64,000 nt of DNA from Gemmatimonadaceae bacterium. Lineage in GTDB: Bacteria; Gemmatimonadota; Gemmatimonadetes; Gemmatimonadales; Gemmatimonadaceae. The notes below the pieces were generated by a model. It saw only the letters and a list, made by a program, of their open reading frames with translations, did not search any database and was not told the origin of the DNA. The position numbers were made by a program, and so were the translations under genes. Positions 17,021-24,755 of the stretch are shown in pieces (position 1 is the first letter of the stretch; each line of letters begins with the position of its first letter). The stretch lies in NCBI GenBank assembly GCA_030835125.1, contig JAUQWM010000005.1, forward strand, positions 124,001 through 188,000. The letters are read 5' to 3'.

Positions 17021-18151
17021 ATGTCCGCAAGAGTGCTTATCATTGGCTTAGCTTCAGCGACGGCTGTCGCCCAAGTGGGGTCGGCGCAGACGCCCATCCC
17101 AGAATGGCGATTGAGTGCGCAGCAGCTCGTCATAGACGGCACGATCTCGTCGCTGCACCGCGTACGCGGTGCTGCAATCCTCAGCGACGGCAAGATTGTC
17201 CTCGCCGACGCAGGCAACAATCGTCTGTTGCTCTACTCAGTCGATGGTGCCCAAATCCGAGTGTTGGGACGCGAAGGAACTGGGCCCGGGGACGTTCAGC
17301 TGATTTGGGACTTGGCGGTCCTCTCCGACACCATCCTCACTTACGACACGGGTCTTAGTCGCGTATCGCTCTGGACTCCCACAGACGGATTTGTGCGATC
17401 GACTTCGCTCGCGAGCATGCCCGGTCAGATGCTTGAACTCAGAGCCTTCGTTACTCCAAGTGAGTTCGTGGTAACCAGAAGAACTGCACGCGCTCAAACG
17501 AGCAAAGGTCTTTTCACTGATACGGTCTCTGTCCTGCGCTTCCATGCATCGCCTCAAGCGATATCTGAAATTGAGCGACGGGCGTGGGATCAGAGGTACT
17601 TCTACCCACAGGGAAACGGTGCAACCACGTACGTGACGCCGTTCCTTGGATCGGCGCATGTTGCGGTCGCGGGGCGTCATATCTTGACGGTGCCGCTGGC
17701 TGGAGCTGAGGTGGTGATCCGCGCGTTCGATGACGGAGACACCGCAGTGATCCAGCTTCCGGTAAGTCGGCGACCCTTCGACCGCACTCTGGTCAATGCG
17801 TACCGAGACTCTCTTCTTCGCCTGAGGCGTCAATCAACAGTGCCAATGCCAGGAGCTGAGCAACGTATTCACGATGTTTTCGGACCCGCTTTCCCGTTGC
17901 CGAGGCTCCGCCCCGTCATTGAGAACGCGAAAACAGTTGGCGCCGATGTGTGGCTCCGCACATTTGAGGGCACTGGCAGCGCAGTTGATTGGTACGTGAT
18001 CAATCCTTCAGCCAAGCGTCTGGTAGCCCGCCTTTCACTGCCAGCAAGTTGGCGTCTGCTTGGTGGAACAGGTGGCAAGGTCCTCATTCTGAAGCGCGAC
18101 GCAGATGGTGTGGAGTCAGTGTCTGTTCACGCAATTCTGAGAACGCCGTGA
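17021..18151 (+). CDS. Secreted six-bladed beta-propeller protein
   Basis: The protein has 376 residues. The signal peptide MSARVLIIGLASATAVAQVGSAQ is followed by NHL-like blades such as GAAILSDGKIVLADAGNNRLLLYSVDGAQIRVLGREGTGPGDVQ. This is the 6-bladed-propeller family that is expanded in this window (also 28597, 29772, 37943). Members are exported and of unknown ligand. Base composition looks lower in GC than that of the genes before it. An attC-like site starts 23 nt after its stop, so it may be an integron cassette. Confidence 0.75.
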   Translation: MSARVLIIGLASATAVAQVGSAQTPIPEWRLSAQQLVIDGTISSLHRVRGAAILSDGKIVLADAGNNRLLLYSVDGAQIRVLGREGTGPGDVQLIWDLAVLSDTILTYDTGLSRVSLWTPTDGFVRSTSLASMPGQMLELRAFVTPSEFVVTRRTARAQTSKGLFTDTVSVLRFHASPQAISEIERRAWDQRYFYPQGNGATTYVTPFLGSAHVAVAGRHILTVPLAGAEVVIRAFDDGDTAVIQLPVSRRPFDRTLVNAYRDSLLRLRRQSTVPMPGAEQRIHDVFGPAFPLPRLRPVIENAKTVGADVWLRTFEGTGSAVDWYVINPSAKRLVARLSLPASWRLLGGTGGKVLILKRDADGVESVSVHAILRTP

Positions 18152-18173
18152 CTGTGACAGCAACCGGCCGGAA

Positions 18174-18290
18174 GCCTAACGGGCGTTGCCGCAGACGGCG
18201 GAGCTATGTACGTGCGGAGGCGTTCGCTTGCGTTCACGTCCACCGCGCGGCTTTGTTGGATCCGTCGCAGCTGAACGCTATCCGTTAGGC
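18174..18290 (+). repeat. attC-like integron recombination site A
   Basis: This 117-bp element begins GCCTAAC (R''-like, 18174-18180) and ends GTTAGGC (R'-like, 18284-18290), which are exact reverse complements. Inner arms GCGTTG and GAACGC also pair. The layout matches integron attC sites (RYYYAAC ... GTTRRRY), and the element lies between two short genes. Copies of similar length and sequence occur at 27788, 28455 and 35972. Confidence 0.75.
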
Positions 18291-18327
18291 TGAACAGACA
18301 AGCGACCGAGAGCTTGCCATCGCACAC

Positions 18328-18759
18328 ATGAAGAAGCTGGCAGTCGTCTCAGTAAGCATCCTGGCCGGCGTGAACGCAGGCTACGCACAAGCGCGAGCCT
18401 GTGTAACGCCGACTCCGCTCGCGGTTGAACGAATCCGACCAGACGCCGGCGCGGTCACTGGGGTCGTCACCAATGCGGAAGGGTGCCCGCTAGCGGGAGG
18501 CGTCGTCTATGTTCTGCGTCGTCCGGGCGATGCGCGCGAGTTGAGGCTCGCCGCGAGCACTCTCGATTCGCTGGGTCGGTTCCGATTCGATAGTCTCCCA
18601 GCTGGTGATTTGTGGATTGCTGTGTTGGTCATCGAGTACCTGCAACAAGTGCATCAGCTCTACTCTGCGCCAAGCGCCGTCGATACCATGCTTGTGGTGT
18701 TGCGGCGCAGCCGGTTCAACCTGAGCCCGATCCGCGTCCCACCGCCCGAAGTGCCTTAG
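18328..18759 (+). CDS. Secreted carboxypeptidase-regulatory-like protein
   Basis: The protein has 143 residues with signal peptide MKKLAVVSVSILAGVNAGYAQA. The body has the pattern GAVTGVVTNAEGCPLAGGVVYVLRRPGDARELRLAASTLDSLGRFRFDSLPAGDLWIAV, a single Ig-like carboxypeptidase regulatory domain without a following receptor. It starts 38 nt after attC-like site A, as an integron cassette gene would. Its function is unknown. Confidence 0.7.
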   Translation: MKKLAVVSVSILAGVNAGYAQARACVTPTPLAVERIRPDAGAVTGVVTNAEGCPLAGGVVYVLRRPGDARELRLAASTLDSLGRFRFDSLPAGDLWIAVLVIEYLQQVHQLYSAPSAVDTMLVVLRRSRFNLSPIRVPPPEVP

Positions 18760-18777
18760 TCCAAAGCCCGTCAACCA

Positions 18778-19071
18778 TGTCCTCGACGCAGAATGCGTCC
18801 GCGCTGGCGAAGCGCTCGGTGTCGGTCCAGCTGGTACTCGGAAGCCGTCCTGGGGAGCGGGCAGGCCCTCCTCAGCGAGCCGCGACGTTCGTGGCTCTTC
18901 CTTGTCCTTGCTGCCGCCGCCGTTGTCGCGGTTGCGCTCTATGAGCGTCTGCGGAAAGACCATCCTCCTGGCGTTCCACGACAGTCACTCGTTGTCCCGA
19001 TGGCCCTGGCGGCCGCGAGCTGGGGAATCGCTGGCTTTGCGCTTACGGAATTGCGTCTCTGGTTGAGATAA
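18778..19071 (+). pseudogene. Small two-helix membrane protein, probably frameshifted
   Basis: The best N-terminus (MSSTQNASALAKRSVSVQLVLG from 18778) is in one frame. The continuation with two membrane helices (RRSWLFLVLAAAAVVAVALYERLR and SLVVPMALAAASWGIAGFAL) and the stop at 19071 are in the frame that opens at 18793. A single slip near 18835-18850 would join them. No family is recognised. It could instead be an intact gene with an unconventional start in the second frame. Confidence 0.35.
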
Positions 19072-19175
19072 GCGCCCGGGGAGCGACCGTCGATTGCGGG
19101 CTAACAGACTTGCTGCCGACAGGTGATGGCAGGGATATGCGTGACATCACAATGGTTTGAATCACACGAGGAGGA

Positions 19176-19706
19176 GTGGTGCAGCGATCGATGCTTGTAG
19201 GTATGACGGTGTGCCTCATCGCCCTGACCGGCGTGGTCGCGCCCGCCAAGGCACAGCGGCCCGACAGCACATCGCTTCGGCCGACCACAGTGATAGTGAA
19301 GATCGCCAACGACCCTACCCCTGACTACAACGGGACATACCGTGCCTCGGGCGTGTCCACGAAGTGCGGTCTGGCCGATTACGGCTTTCCGCACCGCCTC
19401 AATTCATTCGCGGTCATGTTTCCGGATGACACTACCACGATCGCGGTTACCTCGGTGAACTTTGACGCCGATACCCTCAAGAGCGGCACAACTGTCAACA
19501 GCTTCTACCTGTCGGTCGGGGTCCGCGTCGGCCAGCGTGGGACGCCCCCTGCATACGTCGTTCGGGCCAACCGACCACAGTTCAATGAGCCCGGAACGGC
19601 GACCCGCACCACGACACCGACGGGTTCCGACTCGCTGACGGTCACGGGGACTGCGACCAAGGGCACCAAGGTCGACGTAGAAATGACGCTCGTCTGTCAC
19701 CCGTAG
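19176..19706 (+). CDS. Secreted hypothetical protein
   Basis: The protein has 176 residues from the first GTG, although GTG at 19179 or ATG at 19191 fits the GAGGAG site better. The signal peptide runs to about VVAPAKAQ. The mature part is beta-rich, Thr-rich and has two Cys, one in STKCGL and one in the final LVCHP, that could form a disulfide. No family is recognised. Composition and setting are like the other secreted cassette-like genes of this stretch. Confidence 0.6.
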   Translation: MVQRSMLVGMTVCLIALTGVVAPAKAQRPDSTSLRPTTVIVKIANDPTPDYNGTYRASGVSTKCGLADYGFPHRLNSFAVMFPDDTTTIAVTSVNFDADTLKSGTTVNSFYLSVGVRVGQRGTPPAYVVRANRPQFNEPGTATRTTTPTGSDSLTVTGTATKGTKVDVEMTLVCHP

Positions 19707-20036
19707 GGGCCTGCCGCGGAAGGCGAGGGTCCGAAAAAACGGCGTCCTCCTTCTCTTCACCAAGGGACTGGCGCCGCATGCGATCCACGTCTTGTCCGAG
19801 ACGGTCCCTCAAAGACACGCCCTGCAGCAGCTTCCGACCGGGCGTGGTCAGAGCCGAGGTGTGGAGAGTCAGCCTGAGCGGGGCCCGTTCACGCGGAGGC
19901 GCGGGGACGCGGACGCGTTCTTACGATGGAAGCAGCCAGCCGCTAGGTTCTGCCGGCTGACGCGCGTTCCCCCCCAACGGAGTCCTCCCTCATGTTGCGC
20001 CCACCGCTCATTACCGGCGGCGTCGAGTAGGTCGCG
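19707..20036. other. Gene-free stretch before the protein kinase
   Basis: No convincing coding frame. It contains GGAGAGTCAGCCTGAGCGGG at about 19865, which recurs at about 24167, and probably the promoter of the kinase gene, but no clear -35/-10 pair was found. Confidence 0.4.
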
Positions 20037-22661
20037 ATGAACGGGACACCTCCGCGACTCGCCGCCGCCCTCGCCGGCCGGTACCGCATCGAACGTGCCC
20101 TCGGCGCCGGCGGGATGGCCACGGTCTACCTCGCCGCCGATCTCAAGCACGACCGCCGGGTCGCGATCAAGGTCCTGAAGCCCGAACTCGCGGCGGTGCT
20201 GGGCGCCGACCGCTTCGTGGTCGAGATCAAGACCACGGCGGCGATGAGCCATCCGCACATCCTGCCGTTGTTCGACTCGGGTGAGGCGGACGGGTTCCTG
20301 TTCTATGTCATGCCCTACGTCGAGGGCGAGACGATCCGCGAGAAGCTGAACCGCGAGACCCAGTGTGGCGTGGGCGAGGCGGTGCGGATCGCGCGGGAAG
20401 TGGCCGACGCGCTGGACTACGCCCATCGGCACGGCGTGATCCACCGGGACATCAAGCCCGAGAACATCCTGCTCCACGACGGGCGGGCGATGGTGATGGA
20501 CTTCGGCATCGCCCTCGCCGTCTCGGCCGCGGCCGGCGGCCGCATGACCGAGACCGGGCTGTCGTTAGGTACCCCGCACTACATGTCGCCGGAGCAGGCG
20601 ACGGCCGACAAGGCCATCACCGGGCGCTCCGACATCTACAGCCTGGCGAGTGTGCTCTACGAGATGCTCACCGGGGAGCCCCCGCACATGGGCACCTCGG
20701 CGCAGCAGATCATCATGAAGATCATCACCGAGCCGGTGCGGCCGGCCTCCGAGTTGCGCCGGGCGATCCCGCCTCACGTGGCGGCCGCGCTGGCACAGGC
20801 CCTCGAGAAGCTGCCGGCGGACCGGTTCGACAGTGCGAGAGCCTTCGCCGAGGCGCTGGCTGATCCGGCGTTTGCGGCCGGCTCACGCGGAGCCGATGCG
20901 GGCCCGGTGCTCTGGCGCCGGTGGTTGGGTGATCCTCGCTCCATCGCCACGATCGCGATTGGCGTGGCCGGGATCGTGCTGGCATCGACCATCGGGCGGC
21001 CCGCACGACAGGCGATTCCGACGGAGTACGACGTCAGCCTCCCCGACTCGGCCGGCATGATGACGCCGTCCCGGGACGTCGGTTTCGCCGTCTCGCCCGC
21101 CGGAGACTTCGTCGTGTACGAGACGGTGCGGCAGGGCCGGAGTGAGCTCTGGTATCGGTCGCTGCTCGACGCCATCGTCAGGCGGATCCCCGGCACCGAT
21201 GATGGGTCCCAGCCGGTGATCTCGCCCGACGGCACCCGCATCGCGTTCTTCCGCCCCGGAGACGGCGCATGGACCGTCGAAATGCTCCCGGTCGACGGCG
21301 GCACTTCGACAACGATCGGCCGCGGCACCGGCCTCATCCAGAAGCTGTTCTGGCCAACGGCGGGACGGATCCTGGTCCTCCAGGACAACGGCAGTGTCGC
21401 CCGCGAGCTCGATCCGGAGCGGGGACCGGTCTCGTCGGTCGGGATTCGGTACTGTGAGGACCAGGCGGCGATTCCGGGAGGAGACGGCCTGCTCTGTGGT
21501 GGGGGAGCGAACAAATGGGGCTACCGGGTCGCGATCGGTGACACCGCTTTCGAACAGCGGTTCTGGCGTGCGGAGGACAGGAACCGGGTGTTCGGTTCAT
21601 CGTTCCGAGTCGTCGATGGGCGCTATCTGACATACGTGTCCCTCAGCGGCGACCTGCTCGCGGCACCGGTGGACCTCGAGACCGGTCGCGTGGGTCGAGC
21701 CGTGCGGATGGCGAGCGGACTCGGACTCGCCGATTTCACCGGGACGGCGAGCTATGCGATCTCTGCGTCCGGTACCCTGGTGTACGCCCAGGGGGACAAC
21801 CAGTCGGTCGGGCACCTGGTTCACCTGGGCGATGCGGGAATCGACACGCCGCCACTCGGCAGGGAGGCGTTCCTCACCTTCGAGTACAGCCCCGACGGGC
21901 GTCGCCTCGCCGCGGTGGTCGAGGGGCTCGAGGGCATGGAGCTCCGGATCTATGACCTCCCGTCGGGCCGATACCGGACCTGGATCCGGCGGCCGACCCT
22001 CGTCAGTCCGCTCTGGAGTCCCGCGGGCGACCAGTTGCTCTTTGGCGACACCGACTCGCTCTTCCTCGGCTCGCCGGATCGGTCCGGCGCTCCGGAGTTC
22101 GTGGGGCACGTACCGGGAGGATTCCAACCGGTGCGGTGGATGTCCGACAATCGGGTCTACGGCCTCCGGTACCGTCCGAACTCCGCGCTCGTTATGCGCG
22201 TCGACGTCAGGCCCGTGACGGTCGACTCGCTCTTTTCTGACACCGGGTTCCCCTGGCCGTCGGCCGACGGACGGTGGATCGCCTACAGCAACAACGCCTA
22301 CACCGAGGCCTGGATCGAGCCTCTTCCGCGCGACGGCCGCCGGTTCGTGGCGGCTGCCGGGAATCTGGAAGACCTTCAGTGGCTGTCGGCGTTCGAACTC
22401 GGCGTGCCGATCACGGACGGACTTCGGACGCGGATGGAGCGAGTGACGGTCGAACCCACGGCGAATCCGCCGGTGCGCAACCGGGGCCGGTGGGCCGACG
22501 CACCCGAGTTTCGCGACACGAACGGGCCGTCGTTCGCGGTGGCGCCGAGTGGAGGGGTGATCTACCTGCGGGGTGCCGCCGACCGGCCGGCCCCCTACCT
22601 CCGCGTGTCGCCGGGGTGGGTGGAGCGGATGAAGAGGCTGGTGGACGAGGCCAACCGCTGA
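20037..22661 (+). CDS. Ser/Thr protein kinase with C-terminal WD40-like propeller
   Basis: The protein has 874 residues. Kinase domain (about 14-275): glycine loop LGAGGMATVY, catalytic Lys45 in VAIKVLK, HRDIKPEN with Asp138, DFG at 155-157, and the activation segment SLGTPHYMSPEQ. A single hydrophobic segment (about 300-320, SIATIAIGVAGIVLASTIG) separates it from a large beta-propeller with PD40/TolB-like repeats (VISPDGTRIAFF, FEYSPDGRRLAAV, WSPAGDQLLFG, WPSADGRWIAY). The topology suggests a cytoplasmic kinase with an external sensor. Start ATG at 20037. This architecture is typical of Gemmatimonadota and Acidobacteriota. Confidence 0.92.
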   Translation: MNGTPPRLAAALAGRYRIERALGAGGMATVYLAADLKHDRRVAIKVLKPELAAVLGADRFVVEIKTTAAMSHPHILPLFDSGEADGFLFYVMPYVEGETIREKLNRETQCGVGEAVRIAREVADALDYAHRHGVIHRDIKPENILLHDGRAMVMDFGIALAVSAAAGGRMTETGLSLGTPHYMSPEQATADKAITGRSDIYSLASVLYEMLTGEPPHMGTSAQQIIMKIITEPVRPASELRRAIPPHVAAALAQALEKLPADRFDSARAFAEALADPAFAAGSRGADAGPVLWRRWLGDPRSIATIAIGVAGIVLASTIGRPARQAIPTEYDVSLPDSAGMMTPSRDVGFAVSPAGDFVVYETVRQGRSELWYRSLLDAIVRRIPGTDDGSQPVISPDGTRIAFFRPGDGAWTVEMLPVDGGTSTTIGRGTGLIQKLFWPTAGRILVLQDNGSVARELDPERGPVSSVGIRYCEDQAAIPGGDGLLCGGGANKWGYRVAIGDTAFEQRFWRAEDRNRVFGSSFRVVDGRYLTYVSLSGDLLAAPVDLETGRVGRAVRMASGLGLADFTGTASYAISASGTLVYAQGDNQSVGHLVHLGDAGIDTPPLGREAFLTFEYSPDGRRLAAVVEGLEGMELRIYDLPSGRYRTWIRRPTLVSPLWSPAGDQLLFGDTDSLFLGSPDRSGAPEFVGHVPGGFQPVRWMSDNRVYGLRYRPNSALVMRVDVRPVTVDSLFSDTGFPWPSADGRWIAYSNNAYTEAWIEPLPRDGRRFVAAAGNLEDLQWLSAFELGVPITDGLRTRMERVTVEPTANPPVRNRGRWADAPEFRDTNGPSFAVAPSGGVIYLRGAADRPAPYLRVSPGWVERMKRLVDEANR

Positions 22662-22683
22662 TCCACCGAGACATGGTCGCCCT

Positions 22684-23781
22684 CTACTTGGTCCAGATCA
22701 GGACCACTCCGCAGCTGCCGTTCATCGGCTGAAACTCCGGCGGTGCCCCGGTGCCTCGCGGGTAGATCTCCATCGCGGCAACGGAACTTGGCACCACCAT
22801 TTCATTCACGAAGTCGTCGGGACCACTCCCGAACCTTCCAACAATTCTCACGCGGTCCAGATACACCGTCATGACGCATCGAAACACGCGCGCCACCGAC
22901 TGATTGATGGGAGGGGGACCAATCGGAACACAGGTTGGATCCGGCTCCGTGCGAGGTTTGCACGGTGCACCCACGAGAAGGTCTTTCCTGGGGTCCTGGA
23001 TATTCCGCTTCAGGAAGACCGCCGGGCGACCTTCAGCCATCTGCGTTATCTGGTGTGGTTTGCGAAACTCGAAATCCTCCGGCGTCATGAAGTAGCCGTG
23101 GTTCACGCCGCGTTCGGCATCCCGCATGCGCCGATAGAACCCGTGCAGGTCAAGCGACACGAAGGCGGCACGGCCGGTGATCCGTTGCTCCGGCAGCGAG
23201 GTGGCAAACGCCGTCATGCGCACCCGGATCGCGGTATCCGGAGCCGCTGTGATCTTCAGTTCTTCCGGTGAAAACCCGATGCGCCTGACGAGTAACGAGA
23301 ACCGCCCGGTGGGCGATGGCATCGTGAACCGGCCCGAGTCATCCGCGATGAAGCGCCGCCCGCCATTGAGCTGAATGCTGGCGTACGAGAGCGGCGCGCC
23401 CTCGGTGTCGGTGACGCGACCGCGGAGGATCCGATCCGACGGATTGACCTCGGGAGGCGCGCTCGCTTCGCTGACGAGCCTGAACTCTCGACTGACTCCA
23501 CCACGGCGCGGCAATGTCACCGCGCCAGAATCCTCTCGGTAACCCGCCGCGCGCATCGTGAAGACCAGCATCGAGCCCGGCGTTCCCGAGAGCGCGAACG
23601 CACCCGCAGAGTCGGTCCGAACCGAGTAGCCGATTCTGGTGAGGGTGACCGTCACACTGGCGACCCCGTCGCCACTATCGTTCACGACCTTGCCTCGTAG
23701 CACTGTCGCCTGACCGGAAGCGGCAATCGGTGTGCACAGGGCAGCGATGGCGAGAAGGACCCTCAGGCCGGCAGAAGCCAT
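22684..23781 (-). CDS. Secreted protein with two carboxypeptidase-regulatory domains
   Basis: The protein has 365 residues. The start is the ATG at 23781, 7 nt from a GGAGG; an ATG six codons upstream lacks that. The signal peptide ends at about IAASGQA. Two Ig-like domains follow (LRGKVVNDSGDGVASVTVTL; LRGRVTDTEGAPLSYASIQLNGGRRFIADDSGRFTMP), then a region resembling a degenerate TonB plug that ends EIYPRGTGAPPEFQPMNGSCGVVLIWTK. There is no beta-barrel. It may be a surface or partner protein of an outer-membrane receptor. Convergent with the kinase gene. Confidence 0.8.
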   Translation of the reverse strand: MASAGLRVLLAIAALCTPIAASGQATVLRGKVVNDSGDGVASVTVTLTRIGYSVRTDSAGAFALSGTPGSMLVFTMRAAGYREDSGAVTLPRRGGVSREFRLVSEASAPPEVNPSDRILRGRVTDTEGAPLSYASIQLNGGRRFIADDSGRFTMPSPTGRFSLLVRRIGFSPEELKITAAPDTAIRVRMTAFATSLPEQRITGRAAFVSLDLHGFYRRMRDAERGVNHGYFMTPEDFEFRKPHQITQMAEGRPAVFLKRNIQDPRKDLLVGAPCKPRTEPDPTCVPIGPPPINQSVARVFRCVMTVYLDRVRIVGRFGSGPDDFVNEMVVPSSVAAMEIYPRGTGAPPEFQPMNGSCGVVLIWTK

Positions 23782-23899
23782 CCACAACCTCCGAATCAAG
23801 CCCTGGCGCAGATTCGCGAACCGGCGAGGCTACACCCCTGCAGCGGTCGAGTTCCCCAGCCCTGGAACAGGTCCGCCGTCGCCGCTCGCGGTTTCCGCC

Positions 23900-24180
23900 C
23901 GGCGTGGTTAGACCTGCGTTTCGCGGTCGGGCTCGGTCTCGCGTACGCTGTCGCCGCCTTTGCCGTGAACGCCGTGTTCGACCTCAACTACGGCTACTTC
24001 GGTCGGGCGACTCTGGCCCGGCCGACGCTCCTCGACGTGCTTGGTCCGTGGCCATTGCGCGTCCCGTTGATGGTGCTCCTGGGTGCGGTGGCCATGACGC
24101 TGTTCCAGGTCCCTTGGGTGGCGATGAATCGGAGAGGACGGCGTCGCGCGGAGGCGCCGAGTCGCGGAGAGTCAGCCTGA
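23900..24180 (+). pseudogene. 5'-truncated TIGR02206/YwaF-like membrane protein
   Basis: The frame ending at 24180 reads WLDLRFAVGLGLAYAVAAFAVNAVFDLNYGYFGRATLARPTLLDVLGPWPLRVPLM and then a hydrophobic segment. This matches the C-terminal third of TIGR02206 (YwaF-like) multi-pass membrane proteins, with its NYGYF and LGPWP motifs. The preceding four or so helices and any start codon are missing, so it is a remnant. The region downstream to 24354 holds nothing clear. Confidence 0.65.
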
Positions 24181-24358
24181 GCGGGATGAACGCTGGGCCT
24201 CCCGGAGAAAAGCGACCGCTACGCCCAGATCTTCCGCGGAGGTGCGGTCCCCGGCGGCAATTGACGTTCGTCCGCAGCAGAATGCCACGCGTTAGCCGGC
24301 AACAGGCATCTCGCACGAATATGGCCTGGCAAGACGTCGCGTCCCTCCGTCCTCTTGA

Positions 24359-24411
24359 CATTCGGGAGAAGTGCTGCAAACATTCCTCCAGTCATTCGGG
24401 AGGAAGCGCTG
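24359..24411 (+). promoter_or_regulatory. Direct repeats at the PadR promoter and ribosome site
   Basis: CATTCGGGAGAAGTGCTG (24359-24376) recurs as CATTCGGGAGGAAGCGCTG (24393-24411). The second copy contains the ribosome-binding site and runs into the GTG start. A TTGACA at 24355-24360 could be a -35 element. TTCCTCC at 24383 is complementary to GGAGGAA at 24399 and could mask the ribosome site. These may be operators for the PadR repressor. Confidence 0.45.
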
Positions 24412-24752
24412 TGGCCAAGCCGACGACCAGTGAACAGGTCCTGCAGGGCACCCTCGATCTGCTCATCCTCAAGACCCTCTCACTGACGCCTATGCACGGG
24501 TGGGGACTCACCCACCGCATCGAGCAGCTTTCCCAGCACGCCCTTCAGGTTGGCCAAGGCTCGATCTATCCGGCGCTGGTCCGGCTGGAGCAGCGTGGCT
24601 GGATCGGCACGGAGTGGCGCGTCACGGAGAACAACCGGCGCGCGAAGTACTACCGGCTCACCGCCGCCGGACGCCGCGCGCTCGGCCAGGAGATCGCGTC
24701 CTGGAGCCGCTTCGTCGATGCCGTCGGCCTCGTCCTCGCCGCGGACAGTTGA
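24411..24752 (+). CDS. PadR-family transcriptional regulator
   Basis: The protein has 113 residues: SEQVLQGTLDLLILKTLSLTPMHGWGLTHRIEQLSQHALQVGQGSIYPALVRLEQRGWIGTEWRVTENNRRAKYYRLTAAGRRAL. This is a PadR winged helix with the classic GSIYPALxRLExxGW signature. Start GTG at 24411 with GGGAGGAAG upstream. It is four bases from an ADOP-type permease gene, the usual pairing in Acidobacteriota and Gemmatimonadota, and probably represses that operon. Confidence 0.92.
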   Translation: MAKPTTSEQVLQGTLDLLILKTLSLTPMHGWGLTHRIEQLSQHALQVGQGSIYPALVRLEQRGWIGTEWRVTENNRRAKYYRLTAAGRRALGQEIASWSRFVDAVGLVLAADS

Positions 24753-24755
24753 CCG

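Noticed and set aside
20565-20567. TTA codon in the kinase gene as a possible bldA-type translational switch
   Set aside because: TTA control is a Streptomyces feature; here TTA occurs in several unrelated genes always in CGTTAGG context, so a DNA motif explains it better.
19865-24187. Shared 20-mer GGAGAGTCAGCCTGAGCGGG at 19865 and 24167
   Set aside because: Only two copies and no symmetry or extended similarity; too little to call a repeat element.
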